NCBI GenBank assembly: GCA_016840385.1 | Contig: JAEOSL010000026.1 | Location: 1-32,895 of the forward strand | Source: Candidatus Thorarchaeota archaeon | Lineage (GTDB): Archaea; Asgardarchaeota; Thorarchaeia; Thorarchaeales; Thorarchaeaceae | Length of the DNA: 32,895 nt | Reading direction: 5' to 3' | Shown: piece after piece, positions 23,106 through 31,639 of the stretch | How positions within the stretch are numbered: position 1 is the stretch's first letter | How the letters are laid out: each line of letters starts with the position of its first letter | Notes under the pieces: generated by a model | What the model was told of the DNA's origin: nothing | What the model saw: the letters and a program-made list of their open reading frames with translations, nothing else | The model's database searches: none | Program-made: the position numbers and the translations under genes

Positions 23106-25925
23106 TTAATCCCGAAAATCTTTGTCCTTGAATTCTTTTGGATCTGCATCAAACGTGTCTTTGCAATATTGAGCACAGAAGTAGTATTTCTTATCCTGAT
23201 ACTCGGATACTAATTCAGCTGATGCTATGTCAACATCCATTTTACAAATCGGGTCAATTGCAATCGTAGGGGTTGGTTCTATGTCCTTTTCTGCTACGTC
23301 ACGATATTGCCCTGGACTTTCCTCAAAAGTGTCCTTACAATATTGTGCACAGAAGTAGTATCGCTTACCTTCGTAGTCACTATGCAAATCAGAAGTAGCA
23401 ATATCCACCTTCATCTTGCAGATTGGATCGATAGCCACTTCTCCTTCAAGGTATGCAGCGGGAGGTATTTTCGTTTTTGTCATTTCAACTTCACGTGGTT
23501 TGAATCGGTTCAATGTCAGAGCATTTGTGACAACGCTCACACTAGACAAAGCCATTGCTAAACCAGCAAATTGAGGTTGCAGGTAGAGACCTGTGGAAGG
23601 GAATAATAGACCTGCTGCAACTGGTAGCAAGAGAATATTGTAGATCAAAGCCCAAAAGAATCCTTGTTTGATTTTGGTCATGGTTCTTTTACCTAATTCA
23701 ATACCATTTACAACATCCATCAGGTCATCTTTCATTAGAACAATATCGCCGGATTCAATTGAAACGTCAGTACCAGATCCAAGAGCGATTCCCACATCAG
23801 CTTGAGCAAGCGCTATTGCATCATTAACTCCATCACCACTCATTGCGACAATTCGACCTTGTGATTGAAGCTTCTTCACCTGTTCAGCTTTCGCGCTAGG
23901 AAGGACCTCTGCAAGAACATTATCAATACCAACGGACTTTGCAATTGATTTTGCAGTGATTTCTTTGTCCCCAGTAATCATCCAGACGTCCAATCCCATA
24001 TCTTTGAGAGTGCTAACTGCCTGGAATGAACTCTCCTTCAATTTATCAGCAATAGCAAGAACCGCGAGCTGTTCTTGACCCATTGCAGCATAGACCATGG
24101 TTTTGCCTTGTTCTTGAAGCATAACTGAATGATCCTGAATGTCTGAGAAGCTCACTGAATTGTCCAACATATATTGTTCATTTCCAACAAAGATTGTCTT
24201 CCCATTGACCAATGCACGGACACCTTTGCCAGTTGTATAAATGAAATCAGTTGATTTGGGTATCTCAACGCCTTTCTCTTCTGTGTAGAAAACAATAGCT
24301 TCTGCCAATGGATGCTCGCTGTTCTTCTCAACTGAAGCAACCAACTGAAGGACCTCTTCTTCACTACTTTTTCCGGTCACAAGAATATCAGTTACTGTTG
24401 GTCGACCAATTGTGAGAGTTCCAGTTTTATCGAATATGACAGTATCTACAGAAGGTATTACTTCAAGACCATCTCCAGTCTTTATTAGAATACCATGTTG
24501 AGCTCCTTTTCCAATTCCCACCATTATTGCTGTGGGAGTAGCTAAACCAAGGGCACAAGGACACGCTGCAACTAGAACTGCAATGCTGAAATTAAGAGCG
24601 AGAGTCCATTCAACCCCCATAATGAAAATCCAAAAGAGATACGTGGAGATTGACAAGACGAGTACGACTGGAGTGAAGACTTCTGCAATTGAATCTGCCT
24701 TTCGTTGAATAGCCGGTTTGTTGGTCTGTGCTTCCTCAACCATACGCACAATCTGTGAAAGGACAGTATCTTGACCCACATTCATTGCCTTAACTCTGAG
24801 GACTCCTTTCTTGTTTACTGTGCCACCAACTACTGAATCACCTACTTCTTTCCCAGCTGGTAATGGCTCTCCAGTAATCATCGACTCATCTATTGTGGAT
24901 TTTCCTTCTAGAACAGTTCCATCAACTGGAACCTTATCACCGGGCTTGATCAAGACAATATCGTCAACTTCAACATCTTCTATTGGGATGATGATCTCTT
25001 CTCCATCTCGAATGACGGTAGCAACTTTTGCTTGTAGATCCATAAGACCACGAATTGCCTTTGAAGTACGACCCTTAGCAATTGATTCCAAGGTTCGACC
25101 TAAGAGGATGAAAGTAATCAATAATGCAGATGCGTCATAAAATGGCGTATAACCCGTTAGAACGAATGTTGTTGCTACTGAATACCCGTACGCCGCACTT
25201 GTTCCAAGCATCACCAGGGTGTCCATGTTTGTCTTCAAATGACGCAGACCCCGCAGGGCAGCTTTGTAGAAAGGATACCCACCAATGAATTGGACAGGTG
25301 TAGATAGAATGAACATTAGTAGCATTCTAGATGCTTCGACTGGTACTAGCGAATCTAACACACCAAAGTGGAGTAGTACAACAGGAATTGTAAGAATCAA
25401 CGAGAATGTAAGAAGGGAAGCGTAGTATCGTATCTCACTTTCACGTGCAAGTGATTCTCTATCACCTTCAGCAGTTTCAGATGATTCAAGTTCAAATCCT
25501 AAATCTTTGAGCGTCTTGCGAACAATTTTGAGTGTGATTAAATCTTCATCATATTCCAGATACAACCGTTTCGATTCGGGGAAGCTCTTGACTGTAATGA
25601 CACCATGTAGTTGGGTTAATGATTCCAATATCTGGGACCACTCTGAAGAAGAAGGCTCTCTTACTAATGTAAGAGTCATTGTGGAACGTCTTACTCTGTA
25701 TCCTGTAGAGTTCACTGCTTTTTCAAGAGCGGGTCTATCAAGTGACTCTGAGCTGTACTCGATGATAGCTTTCTCATCAAGAAGACTTACGGATGCTTTG
25801 ATTACTCCATCCTGTGATAGCAATGTTTTCTCAATTGTTGCAACACATGATGCGCAATGCATTCCTTCTATTCGCAATGACATTCTTTGTTTGTTGCTAT
25901 CAATCTCTTGACTCATAGTGCTCAC
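23106..25925 (-). CDS. copA: Cu(I)-translocating P1B-type ATPase with C-terminal tandem YHS domains
   Basis: 939-residue copper export ATPase. Order: HMA domain with GMHCASC (residues 21-27), a second HMA-like domain without the Cys pair (about 80-150), membrane helices, the TGE loop ([14 protein letters not shown]), CPC in [20 protein letters not shown] phosphorylation site, SEHPLAEA (HP locus), [13 protein letters not shown] and the last helices with YNILLLP and [13 protein letters not shown], the Cu(I)-type residues. After these come two near-identical Cys-rich YHS/TRASH units (DPICKM...[12 protein letters not shown]), about residues 845-885 and 895-935, probably extra metal sensors. The start is GTG 25925 or ATG 25916. 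A TTAAC-N4-GTTAA palindrome sits between TATA and start. Confidence 0.95.
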   Translation of the reverse strand: MSTMSQEIDSNKQRMSLRIEGMHCASCVATIEKTLLSQDGVIKASVSLLDEKAIIEYSSESLDRPALEKAVNSTGYRVRRSTMTLTLVREPSSSEWSQILESLTQLHGVITVKSFPESKRLYLEYDEDLITLKIVRKTLKDLGFELESSETAEGDRESLARESEIRYYASLLTFSLILTIPVVLLHFGVLDSLVPVEASRMLLMFILSTPVQFIGGYPFYKAALRGLRHLKTNMDTLVMLGTSAAYGYSVATTFVLTGYTPFYDASALLITFILLGRTLESIAKGRTSKAIRGLMDLQAKVATVIRDGEEIIIPIEDVEVDDIVLIKPGDKVPVDGTVLEGKSTIDESMITGEPLPAGKEVGDSVVGGTVNKKGVLRVKAMNVGQDTVLSQIVRMVEEAQTNKPAIQRKADSIAEVFTPVVLVLSISTYLFWIFIMGVEWTLALNFSIAVLVAACPCALGLATPTAIMVGIGKGAQHGILIKTGDGLEVIPSVDTVIFDKTGTLTIGRPTVTDILVTGKSSEEEVLQLVASVEKNSEHPLAEAIVFYTEEKGVEIPKSTDFIYTTGKGVRALVNGKTIFVGNEQYMLDNSVSFSDIQDHSVMLQEQGKTMVYAAMGQEQLAVLAIADKLKESSFQAVSTLKDMGLDVWMITGDKEITAKSIAKSVGIDNVLAEVLPSAKAEQVKKLQSQGRIVAMSGDGVNDAIALAQADVGIALGSGTDVSIESGDIVLMKDDLMDVVNGIELGKRTMTKIKQGFFWALIYNILLLPVAAGLLFPSTGLYLQPQFAGLAMALSSVSVVTNALTLNRFKPREVEMTKTKIPPAAYLEGEVAIDPICKMKVDIATSDLHSDYEGKRYYFCAQYCKDTFEESPGQYRDVAEKDIEPTPTIAIDPICKMDVDIASAELVSEYQDKKYYFCAQYCKDTFDADPKEFKDKDFRD

Positions 25926-25937
25926 TCAATCTAATCT

Positions 25938-25951
25938 TTAACGATTGTTAA
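25938..25951. promoter_or_regulatory. Palindrome in the copper ATPase promoter
   Basis: TTAAC-GATT-GTTAA, perfect 5-bp arms, 13 bp before the GTG start, downstream of a TATA-like TTTTATG (about 25955-25964). This is where a metal-responsive repressor would act. The half-site also occurs as TTAAC-ATT-GTTAA in the element at 8907-8919. Confidence 0.4.
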
Positions 25952-26012
25952 TATTCATAAAAGAGTTCTAATAACCGTTGTGCTTTGTCTTAACAAGTGA
26001 ATATGATAGAAC

Positions 26013-26600
26013 TCAACCAATGAAGTGCTCGCTTTCTTTCTCTCCAGCAACATCAGACATCATCCGAAGTAACTCTGTGAATGTGTCTTGAATACCAGAG
26101 CCAGTTCTAGCAGATGTTTCCCTATAGATTGCAGGAACTCCTAGTTTCTCAATAAAATACTTAGTGAATTCTTCACCTTCTTCGCGCGAAACATACTTGG
26201 TTTTGTCCGTTGTGAAGCGAAGATCAATTTTGTTTGCAATGATTACAGTTGGTGGAAGAGGGCCCATATTCTTGAACGCCTCTACTAACCATTTACTTGC
26301 ATTGTCGAATGAATCACGGTCAGTCACAGAATATACAAGACAGATACCGTTGCATCCAGAATAATAGTGGCCCCGAACTTTTTCGAAGGTTGGTTGGCCG
26401 GCCAGATCCCAGATTATAAATTTCACAATTTCCTGATCGAACAAAACTCGCTTGGTTGCTAAGTCAACTCCGATGGTAGCTATGTGACCCTCAGTGAAAT
26501 CTTCTCCAAGATAATTTCGACGAATACTAGTTTTACCTACTGCTCCGTCGCCTATGAGTACGGCTTTCATTATTTTACTGCCATCATCTTGGTCTTTCAT
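26013..26600 (-). CDS. Rab-like small GTPase
   Basis: 195-residue GTPase with G1 GDGAVGKTS (17-25), switch I TIGVDLATK, G3 WDLAGQPTF, G4 NKID and G5 ETSARTGSG. The chain after G5 is a helix with an acidic end and no Cys, so no lipid anchor is encoded. It differs from the other GTPase here in its longer N-terminus, DLAGQ and an insert around NKIDLRFTTDKTK. AAGGT lies a few bases before the ATG at 26600; TATA-like CATAAATAGG lies near 26625-26634. It stands alone between the copper ATPase and the YcaQ-like gene, all on the minus strand. Confidence 0.93.
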   Translation of the reverse strand: MKDQDDGSKIMKAVLIGDGAVGKTSIRRNYLGEDFTEGHIATIGVDLATKRVLFDQEIVKFIIWDLAGQPTFEKVRGHYYSGCNGICLVYSVTDRDSFDNASKWLVEAFKNMGPLPPTVIIANKIDLRFTTDKTKYVSREEGEEFTKYFIEKLGVPAIYRETSARTGSGIQDTFTELLRMMSDVAGEKESEHFIG

Positions 26601-26742
26601 ACTAGTACCTTCTGTACGCCCCTATTTATGCGGGCCGTCATTACATTTTAAGAACCATACCTCCCAATATGGCTCCCTGTATTATGACTCGAATCTGCAC
26701 AAATAAGGTTAATGATTGTTCACTCCTAGCGCAATTAACACT

Positions 26743-27981
26743 TCAGTTTGGGACATTCTCAGGCGACAATTTTGTACGTATTTTCGTGGTATGCTTTCGA
26801 GGAGTAACCTTTCCAATCTTGATTGTTTCACACTTGTGGAATTTTGCAAAATCTACTAACCCAAGATGCAATCGTTCCAGACCTTCAGGTGTACAAAGTT
26901 CATCGCTCTCAAGATAAAGAGCTTTCACTTCAAGAATCCCTTCCTTACGGTGAACCTTGGCATCTAGCCTTCCAGCTAACTCGTTCTTGTCAAGAATGGG
27001 GAGTACAAAATAACCATAGACTCGGTCGGGAGGAGGGACATAGCATTCAATCTTGTAATCAAAGTCCCAAATTCGTCTTGGGAATGCTCGCTCTCGCAGG
27101 ATATTATCAAAGGGAGTGAGTATCTTGATGGGAGCGGTTTCTAGATCTAGAGTACTGGTAGATTGTATCTTCTTAACGTTCCTTGAAAGAATGAAATAAC
27201 GTTCTTCGAGACCTTCAATGGATACTTCTTCAAGTGTACCATCCTTTACTCGCTGTTCAAGATGTGTTTCGATTTGCTCCTTCCTGCCCTTCCAAAGTTG
27301 CTGTGCGGGTAGTTTGTTATGATAGGTTCGAATGTCATCGTAGCAACCAGCGCCCAGTGAGCCGAGTGAAGAGTCCACCACGAACTCTGCAGCCTCTTCA
27401 TCAGTCATCGGTTCTGAATCAATATGATTGGGTAACACGCGTTCAGTAACATCGTAATATTTCTGGAATCCTTTTCTATATGCAACCATAAGTTTCCCTG
27501 TAGTGAATAGATACTCCAATGCTCGCTTCTCGACCTTCCAATCCCACCAACCGGTATTGCCCTCCTTAGTTTCACCTATTGATGCACTGTTAGTTATCCC
27601 GTTCTTCTTGACATGTTGAAACACTTGCTTGATAGTGTCTTTATTCTCTGCAGCCCATTTCTTGGTACGGTTCCCAGGATAGAACTTTCTTCTCCAAGCA
27701 TAGAATGGATAGGTCTCTATTGGCATCATGCACATTGCGTGAGACCAATACTCAAACAAGTCACCTTTCTTTTCGGAATCCCAGATGGATCCTTCCTTAT
27801 ACCTAGGGTACCGATTGAAAGTGATGAGATTGTGACTTCGCGATACAACAGATATTGTATCAATCTGGATACTGTGTATGCGACGAGTAACATCCACGAC
27901 TGACTTGGACGGTCTTTTAGTTCTGAGACCTTGAGTGTCAAGGATGAATTGTCTAGCTTGCTCCAGAGAAACCTCAATCAT
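26743..27981 (-). CDS. YcaQ/AlkZ-type DNA glycosylase (winged-helix HTH_42 family)
   Basis: 412-residue protein of the HTH_42 family, which unhooks DNA interstrand crosslinks and bulky alkyl adducts. Key marks: VSLEQARQFILDTQGL at the start, RIHSIQIDTISVVSRSHNLI with the Q-x-D catalytic motif (QID) followed by the family's RSHNL, FEYWSHAMCMMP, RALEYLFTTGKLMVAYRKGFQKYYDVTERVLP (quoted key: LEYLFTTGKLMV, KYYDVTERVLP) and late LTPFDNILRERAF. The frame is open upstream to 28185, but length matches the family only from ATG 27981, and the upstream part overlaps another small gene. YcaQ-like members carry QxD and AlkZ members QxQ, so this is YcaQ-like. Confidence 0.88.
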   Translation of the reverse strand: MIEVSLEQARQFILDTQGLRTKRPSKSVVDVTRRIHSIQIDTISVVSRSHNLITFNRYPRYKEGSIWDSEKKGDLFEYWSHAMCMMPIETYPFYAWRRKFYPGNRTKKWAAENKDTIKQVFQHVKKNGITNSASIGETKEGNTGWWDWKVEKRALEYLFTTGKLMVAYRKGFQKYYDVTERVLPNHIDSEPMTDEEAAEFVVDSSLGSLGAGCYDDIRTYHNKLPAQQLWKGRKEQIETHLEQRVKDGTLEEVSIEGLEERYFILSRNVKKIQSTSTLDLETAPIKILTPFDNILRERAFPRRIWDFDYKIECYVPPPDRVYGYFVLPILDKNELAGRLDAKVHRKEGILEVKALYLESDELCTPEGLERLHLGLVDFAKFHKCETIKIGKVTPRKHTTKIRTKLSPENVPN

Positions 27982-28109
27982 GAATTTGCATACTGATGTG
28001 CAACTTAAGTAGGGTTCTCTCAACAATTCGGAGATTGTCCAGATCAGATGTATACATGTCCAGAATTTATCTTTTCCTTCAGGTTGGTCGCTAGTGTCAC
28101 TTTCATAAT

Positions 28110-28127
28110 ACGCGAGAAATCTCGCGT
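28110..28127. promoter_or_regulatory. 18-bp CG-rich palindrome upstream of the small ORF
   Basis: ACGCGAGA-AA-TCTCGCGT, perfect 8-bp arms and a 2-bp centre, unusually GC-rich for its surroundings. It ends 8 bp before the ATG at 28136. It could be an operator for that small gene or for the divergent YcaQ-like gene 130 bp away, or form a hairpin in the leader. Confidence 0.5.
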
Positions 28128-28135
28128 GAAGGCAT

Positions 28136-28279
28136 ATGGAACTAGCCATTGGATTGGCAACTTCTAGTGACAGGTTAACAATCACATTGAACTATTACAA
28201 GGGCTTTGCTGATGGAGAAAACATCAGAAAGATTCGTGATAGAGCAGAAGAAATTCTCAGGGAGATAATCCAAAAGTAA
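28136..28279 (+). CDS. Small 47-residue protein, unknown
   Basis: A 47-codon frame from ATG 28136 to TAA 28279 that looks coding: MELAIGLATSSDRLTITLNY, then YKGFADGENIRKIRDRAEEI and LREIIQK. The second half is a charged amphipathic helix. AAGG precedes the ATG by 4 bases, an in-frame TGA lies three codons before it, and a perfect CG-rich palindrome lies just upstream. It is upstream of the PadR gene on the same strand, but the PadR promoter and operators come between. No family is recognised, and it could also be a chance frame. Confidence 0.4.
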   Translation: MELAIGLATSSDRLTITLNYYKGFADGENIRKIRDRAEEILREIIQK

Positions 28280-28301
28280 TAAGTTCGGAAGTGAACCTTT
28301 A

Positions 28302-28319
28302 TATGTAGACATCTACATA
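28302..28319. promoter_or_regulatory. PadR operator 1
   Basis: TATGTAGA-CA-TCTACATA, perfect inverted repeat; it contains ATGT-N8-ACAT, the known PadR-family recognition pattern. It overlaps a TATA-like TTTATATG (28298-28305), so binding would block TBP. Confidence 0.75.
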
Positions 28320-28323
28320 CCTC

Positions 28324-28341
28324 TATGTAGAACTCTACATA
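28324..28341. promoter_or_regulatory. PadR operator 2
   Basis: TATGTAGA-AC-TCTACATA, identical arms to operator 1 and centred exactly 22 bp from it, two helical turns. Both lie 17-56 bp before the PadR start, pointing to autorepression. Confidence 0.75.
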
Positions 28342-28357
28342 AGTTGGTGTCTATATA

Positions 28358-28936
28358 TTGGAACTTCATGGACCTAGAAGCATGGGCCGGCGGGGACGAC
28401 GTCTGAGTCGAGTTGAGATATTGGTTCTTGCTCAGCTCAGACGGAAACCTGCACATGGATATGCAATTCTCTCAGGTTTCGAAGAACAGCTTGGAGGTTG
28501 GAAGATCAAGAGTGGAACACTCTATCCAGCTCTTCGGAGACTTGTTCATCGAGGACTGATAAAAGGGAAGAAGGTCCTTCAAGAAGAGCGACCTGATGCA
28601 ATTGAATACCAACTTACTGCAAAGGGTCAGAAGATACTCACCCATGCGCTACAAACATTGGGAAATGAAATGCACAAACAGGACAGCTTCTGGTACTTTC
28701 TAAGCGATTCAACTAGAGGGGAAACAACCCAGATTCTTTTTGATCAGGTCATGGAAAATCGCAGTCCTATTGGTTTTGCATACATGAAGCGATCATGTTC
28801 ACCCACATGTAGTGGAAAGAACTTGAAATTTCTCACGCAATACAAAGAGCATCTTCTTGAAGAGCTTGACTGGGTGAACAAACATCTAGACGAACTCAAA
28901 GATTGTACACCAAAGAAGGAGGTGAAAAAAGAATAA
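28358..28936 (+). CDS. PadR family transcriptional regulator
   Basis: 192 residues. The N-terminus has the PadR winged helix: LSRVEILVLAQLRRKPAHGY, AILSGFEEQLGGWKIKSGTLYPALRRL (key SGTLYPALRRL) and VHRGLIKGKK, with a wing ending YQLTAKG. The C-terminal half is helical with a long coiled coil (KEHLLEELDWVNKHLDELK) for dimerisation and holds SCSPTC, a Cys pair that could bind metal or sense redox. Two ATGT-N8-ACAT operators lie directly upstream. The start is TTG 28358, or ATG 28382 (MGRRGRRLSRVE), which gives the more usual length. The stop overlaps the ATG of a small Cys/His-rich protein, so the two are co-translated. Confidence 0.9.
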   Translation: MELHGPRSMGRRGRRLSRVEILVLAQLRRKPAHGYAILSGFEEQLGGWKIKSGTLYPALRRLVHRGLIKGKKVLQEERPDAIEYQLTAKGQKILTHALQTLGNEMHKQDSFWYFLSDSTRGETTQILFDQVMENRSPIGFAYMKRSCSPTCSGKNLKFLTQYKEHLLEELDWVNKHLDELKDCTPKKEVKKE

Positions 28937-29160
28937 TGTGCGAATCACATCACCCGCATAAACGGAGAGGTTACAGCTATGGCTATGGTATGCATCCAAA
29001 GCAGTTCATGATGATGGGAGGAGGTTGCGACTGCCACGAGAGCAAGGAAACTAAAATCAAGCGACTCGAGGCTCACAAGTCTCATCTCCAAGACCGAATA
29101 GGTCACATCGATGAGAGAATTGCTGAGCTGCAAAAGCCAGAGGAAGGCGAAGAGGTCTAG
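28936..29160 (+). CDS. Small Cys/His/Met-rich coiled-coil protein (DUF5320-like)
   Basis: 74 residues. The first half is rich in possible metal ligands: MCESHHPHKRRG, then MHPKQFMMMGGGCDCHES; the second half is a coiled coil (IKRLEAHKSHLQDRIGHIDE, RIAELQK). Short metal-ligand-rich leader plus coiled coil is the plan of the DUF5320 family. The ATG overlaps the PadR stop codon (TAATG) and a strong GGAGGTGA lies 11 bases before it. The role may be metal binding or a partner of the PadR coiled coil; this is inference. An upstream ATG at 28903 in the same frame is inside the PadR gene and has no ribosome site. Confidence 0.75.
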   Translation: MCESHHPHKRRGYSYGYGMHPKQFMMMGGGCDCHESKETKIKRLEAHKSHLQDRIGHIDERIAELQKPEEGEEV

Positions 29161-29220
29161 GACCTCGTTATTGGACTAAGCGCTTGCGACGTTATCCCAA
29201 CTCGCCTTCTAGTTTCCTTC

Positions 29221-29242
29221 TTTTTTTTCTCTTTTATCTTTT
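29221..29242 (+). terminator. Oligo-T terminator after the padR operon
   Basis: A run of eight T followed by CTCTTTTATCTTTT, 60 bp after the last stop codon. T-runs without hairpin are the normal archaeal stop signal. A small GAGGTC-TAG-GACCTC dyad covers the stop codon at 29152-29166. Confidence 0.6.
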
Positions 29243-29288
29243 GACACGTAGTTGAATTTAGACGACTGATGGATTTCCAGTAGAATAA

Positions 29289-29969
29289 TCAAAGTTTCTT
29301 CATACCTTCACGTATCACTAGTTTAGTCATTTTTGAGCGATTTGTCTCAAAATAACTTCGAACTAGATCAGGTTCTCTCTTACTTAATTCTCGAAGAACC
29401 CATCCAGCGGCTTTTCCGACAAAGAATTCCTCGTCGTTGATGTGAGGAGTCACTACTTTGAGTATCTTCTTAGCGTACTCAGGTCTGTACTGCGTTTTGA
29501 GAGTGAGGTGTAGATAGGGTAAAAATGAACAACGGCGACGCCAGAAATTCTCCGAAGTCTTCCATGACTCCAATATTGGCTCAACTTTCGAATCACGGAT
29601 AATCATTGAACCGATAGTTGGTGAACTTAGAGGGTCAGTTATCGCCCAAGTATCAGCATCATCAATCCAGAGGTCAGCCATCTTCATTGCTATATCTATC
29701 GATCCTTTCACACCGTATACTTTCATGATGTCAATAGCTGCAAGACGGGTTTCAAAAGTTTCAATCTTCCAGAGTTCATCCATGAGTTCAGGCATGTCAT
29801 CAAGTGCTATCCCCTTGATATTCTTCTTGACAATTTTGTGGATGTCGGGAAGTTCTACACCGATGAATTCCAAGGATGACGTCTTGAGGTATCCAGCAAT
29901 CTTCACCTTTCGGTCTGGATCACTTTGGGTTTCCAAATCTCGGACAATCTGTTTCCCGTTCTTTGACAT
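29289..29969 (-). CDS. AlkD-like DNA alkylation repair protein (HEAT repeats)
   Basis: 226-residue all-helical protein of the AlkD family, a glycosylase that removes cationic alkyl-purines without flipping the base. Marks: KIAGYLKTSSLEFIGVELPD (the family's start), WKIETFETRLAAIDIM, DDADTWAITDPLSSPTIGSM (where AlkD has its W-D-x-x-D region), SENFWRRRCSFLPYL and INDEEFFVGKAAGWVLRELSKREPDLV, the last nearly a family signature. Catalytic Asp and Trp equivalents are present by position. The start is ATG 29969 without a strong ribosome site. It converges on the padR pair, and the YcaQ-like glycosylase lies 1.3 kb away. Confidence 0.85.
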   Translation of the reverse strand: MSKNGKQIVRDLETQSDPDRKVKIAGYLKTSSLEFIGVELPDIHKIVKKNIKGIALDDMPELMDELWKIETFETRLAAIDIMKVYGVKGSIDIAMKMADLWIDDADTWAITDPLSSPTIGSMIIRDSKVEPILESWKTSENFWRRRCSFLPYLHLTLKTQYRPEYAKKILKVVTPHINDEEFFVGKAAGWVLRELSKREPDLVRSYFETNRSKMTKLVIREGMKKL

Positions 29970-30216
29970 TATCTATACCATCTGTGTTTGTTGTGCAAAT
30001 TCTACTTCTTATTGAGGAATCGCATATCGGCTTTCTTGAAGTTTCCAAATGCAGACTATGTAATTAAAGTTATACAAAATTACGTTTATAGTAATATTTC
30101 ATCAATTGAAATTTTGATTTCTGATAACTATAGAGAGAAATTTTGTGCTGGGGCGATTCCTTATTATTGACCTTTTACTCAATCCGGATTGTCAAAAACA
30201 AGGGTTTGTTTCCACG

Positions 30217-30744
30217 ATGGTTACGAAAGGTAAGGTATTGATCTTAGAATTCAGAAATTGGCTTCTAGATCAACCAGAAGGCGAAACTCTGCTTCGATGC
30301 TATCAATGTGGTCGATGCACAAGTGCATGTCCGGTAGCAGACATCGAACCCTCATTCAACCCGAGGTTATTTTTACAGAAGATTCTCCTAAGTGATGAAC
30401 TGATTGCAGAAGAGCAATTGGTTTGGAATTGTCTAACTTGTGAGCAATGCGAAGTTCATTGCCCTGAGATGGTTAAGATACCACACATTCTCATTCTTGC
30501 GAAAGTTCGTGGATTAATGGCAGGCAATGTACCGGCAGCAGCCCTTGATCGTGCTAAAACTATCGTTTCACAAGGACGAAGTCTGCCCGTAAGCCCACCC
30601 ATGCTTAAGACTCGAGAAAAAATGGGGCTTCCCGATCTCGGAACCCCTCCGATGGATCAGATTGTCGCCATGCTTGCAGACATTGGTATTGTTAGTAAAC
30701 TGGAAAAAGTAGAATCAGTTTATGGAGGTAGTGAAGATGAGTAA
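30217..30744 (+). CDS. hdrC: CoB-CoM heterodisulfide reductase-like subunit C
   Basis: 175-residue iron-sulfur protein with two CxxCxxCxxxCP sites: CYQCGRCTSACP and CLTCEQCEVHCP, each for one [4Fe-4S] cluster. It passes electrons between HdrA and HdrB in a soluble complex. The tail (SPPMLKTREKMGLP) is typical of HdrC. The start is set at ATG 30217 (MVTKGKV); the frame is open to 30145 but that part is not protein-like for this family. The end overlaps hdrB by 8 bp, with GGAGGT for hdrB inside hdrC, so translation is coupled. In non-methanogens such Hdr sets often serve other disulfide or electron-confurcation chemistry. Confidence 0.92.
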   Translation: MVTKGKVLILEFRNWLLDQPEGETLLRCYQCGRCTSACPVADIEPSFNPRLFLQKILLSDELIAEEQLVWNCLTCEQCEVHCPEMVKIPHILILAKVRGLMAGNVPAAALDRAKTIVSQGRSLPVSPPMLKTREKMGLPDLGTPPMDQIVAMLADIGIVSKLEKVESVYGGSEDE

Positions 30745-31639
30745 AGCCCGAAAATACACTTACTTCCCGGGTTGCATGATCCCATATAGACTACCACACT
30801 TTGAGTTAACAATGACAGAAGTTCTCAAGAAGTTAGGAGTCGAATTGGAAACAACTCCAGACCATTCATGCTGTCCTGAACCGACAACATTCACAGGAGT
30901 TGACTTTGAAGCTTGGGTTACCATTGCAGCAAGAAATGTTGCAGTAAGTGAAGCCATTGGTAATGACACGATGGCTATGTGCAGTGGATGCTTCCATACC
31001 TTAGCTGTTGCAAATCATATGGTTCATGAAGATGAAGAACTGAAAGAGAGAATCAATAAACGCCTCAAAGCATCGGGTCTTGAGGTAACAGGTTCACATG
31101 AAGTCAAGAACGTTCTTCATGTTCTTCGTAATGATATTGGTTTGGATGCAATTGAGAAAATTGTTACCAATCCTCTCAAGAAACTCAGAATTGCACCTCA
31201 CTATGGATGCCATTTAGTTAGACCCTTAGAAGCAACCAATATGGACCATGCTGATGATCCGCAATGGATGGATGAAGTCATCAGAGCAACGGGTGCAGAG
31301 ATTGCAGAGTTTGAGAACAAGATGGCATGTTGTGGTGCACCCATTATGCCCTCTGGTGAAGATAAGGCTGTAACAATTACGTCTAAACATCTGAAGAACA
31401 TCAAAGCATCAGGTGCAGATGCCATTGTCGTCGTTTGTCCAACTTGCTATACTCAGCTTGAAACACAACAAGCAAAAGCTGAAGCAATTTCTGATTCCGA
31501 ATTCAGGATTCCTGTCTTGTACCTAGGAGAGCTCCTTGCTCTGTCAATGGGACTGACTGATCTCGTTACAGCAAATCAAAGAAGGTACCATCGTGTGAAG
31601 ATCACGGAATTACTTGAGAAAGCTGGAGGTGCATCCTAA
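30737..31639 (+). CDS. hdrB: CoB-CoM heterodisulfide reductase-like subunit B
   Basis: 300-residue catalytic subunit with two CCG domains: TYFPGC...HSCCPEP...MCSGCFHTL in the first half and PHYGCHLVRP...ACCGAPIM...VCPTCYTQLE in the second. In methanogen HdrB these Cys hold two noncubane [4Fe-4S] clusters that split the CoM-S-S-CoB disulfide. The ATG at 30737 has GGAGGT 7 bases upstream, better than an upstream in-frame ATG at 30722. It ends with TAATG overlapping hdrA. All Cys positions are kept, so it should be active; its disulfide partner in this organism is unknown because no methanogenesis gene is visible. Confidence 0.93.
   Translation: MSKARKYTYFPGCMIPYRLPHFELTMTEVLKKLGVELETTPDHSCCPEPTTFTGVDFEAWVTIAARNVAVSEAIGNDTMAMCSGCFHTLAVANHMVHEDEELKERINKRLKASGLEVTGSHEVKNVLHVLRNDIGLDAIEKIVTNPLKKLRIAPHYGCHLVRPLEATNMDHADDPQWMDEVIRATGAEIAEFENKMACCGAPIMPSGEDKAVTITSKHLKNIKASGADAIVVVCPTCYTQLETQQAKAEAISDSEFRIPVLYLGELLALSMGLTDLVTANQRRYHRVKITELLEKAGGAS

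Noticed and set aside
27982..28185. N-terminal extension of the YcaQ-like frame to 28185
   Set aside because: Exceeds the family's length, has no ribosome site, and covers the CG-rich palindrome and the start of a plausible gene on the other strand.
30075..30100. GTAATT ... AATTAC dyad upstream of hdrC
   Set aside because: Very AT-rich surroundings make such a 6-bp dyad unremarkable.
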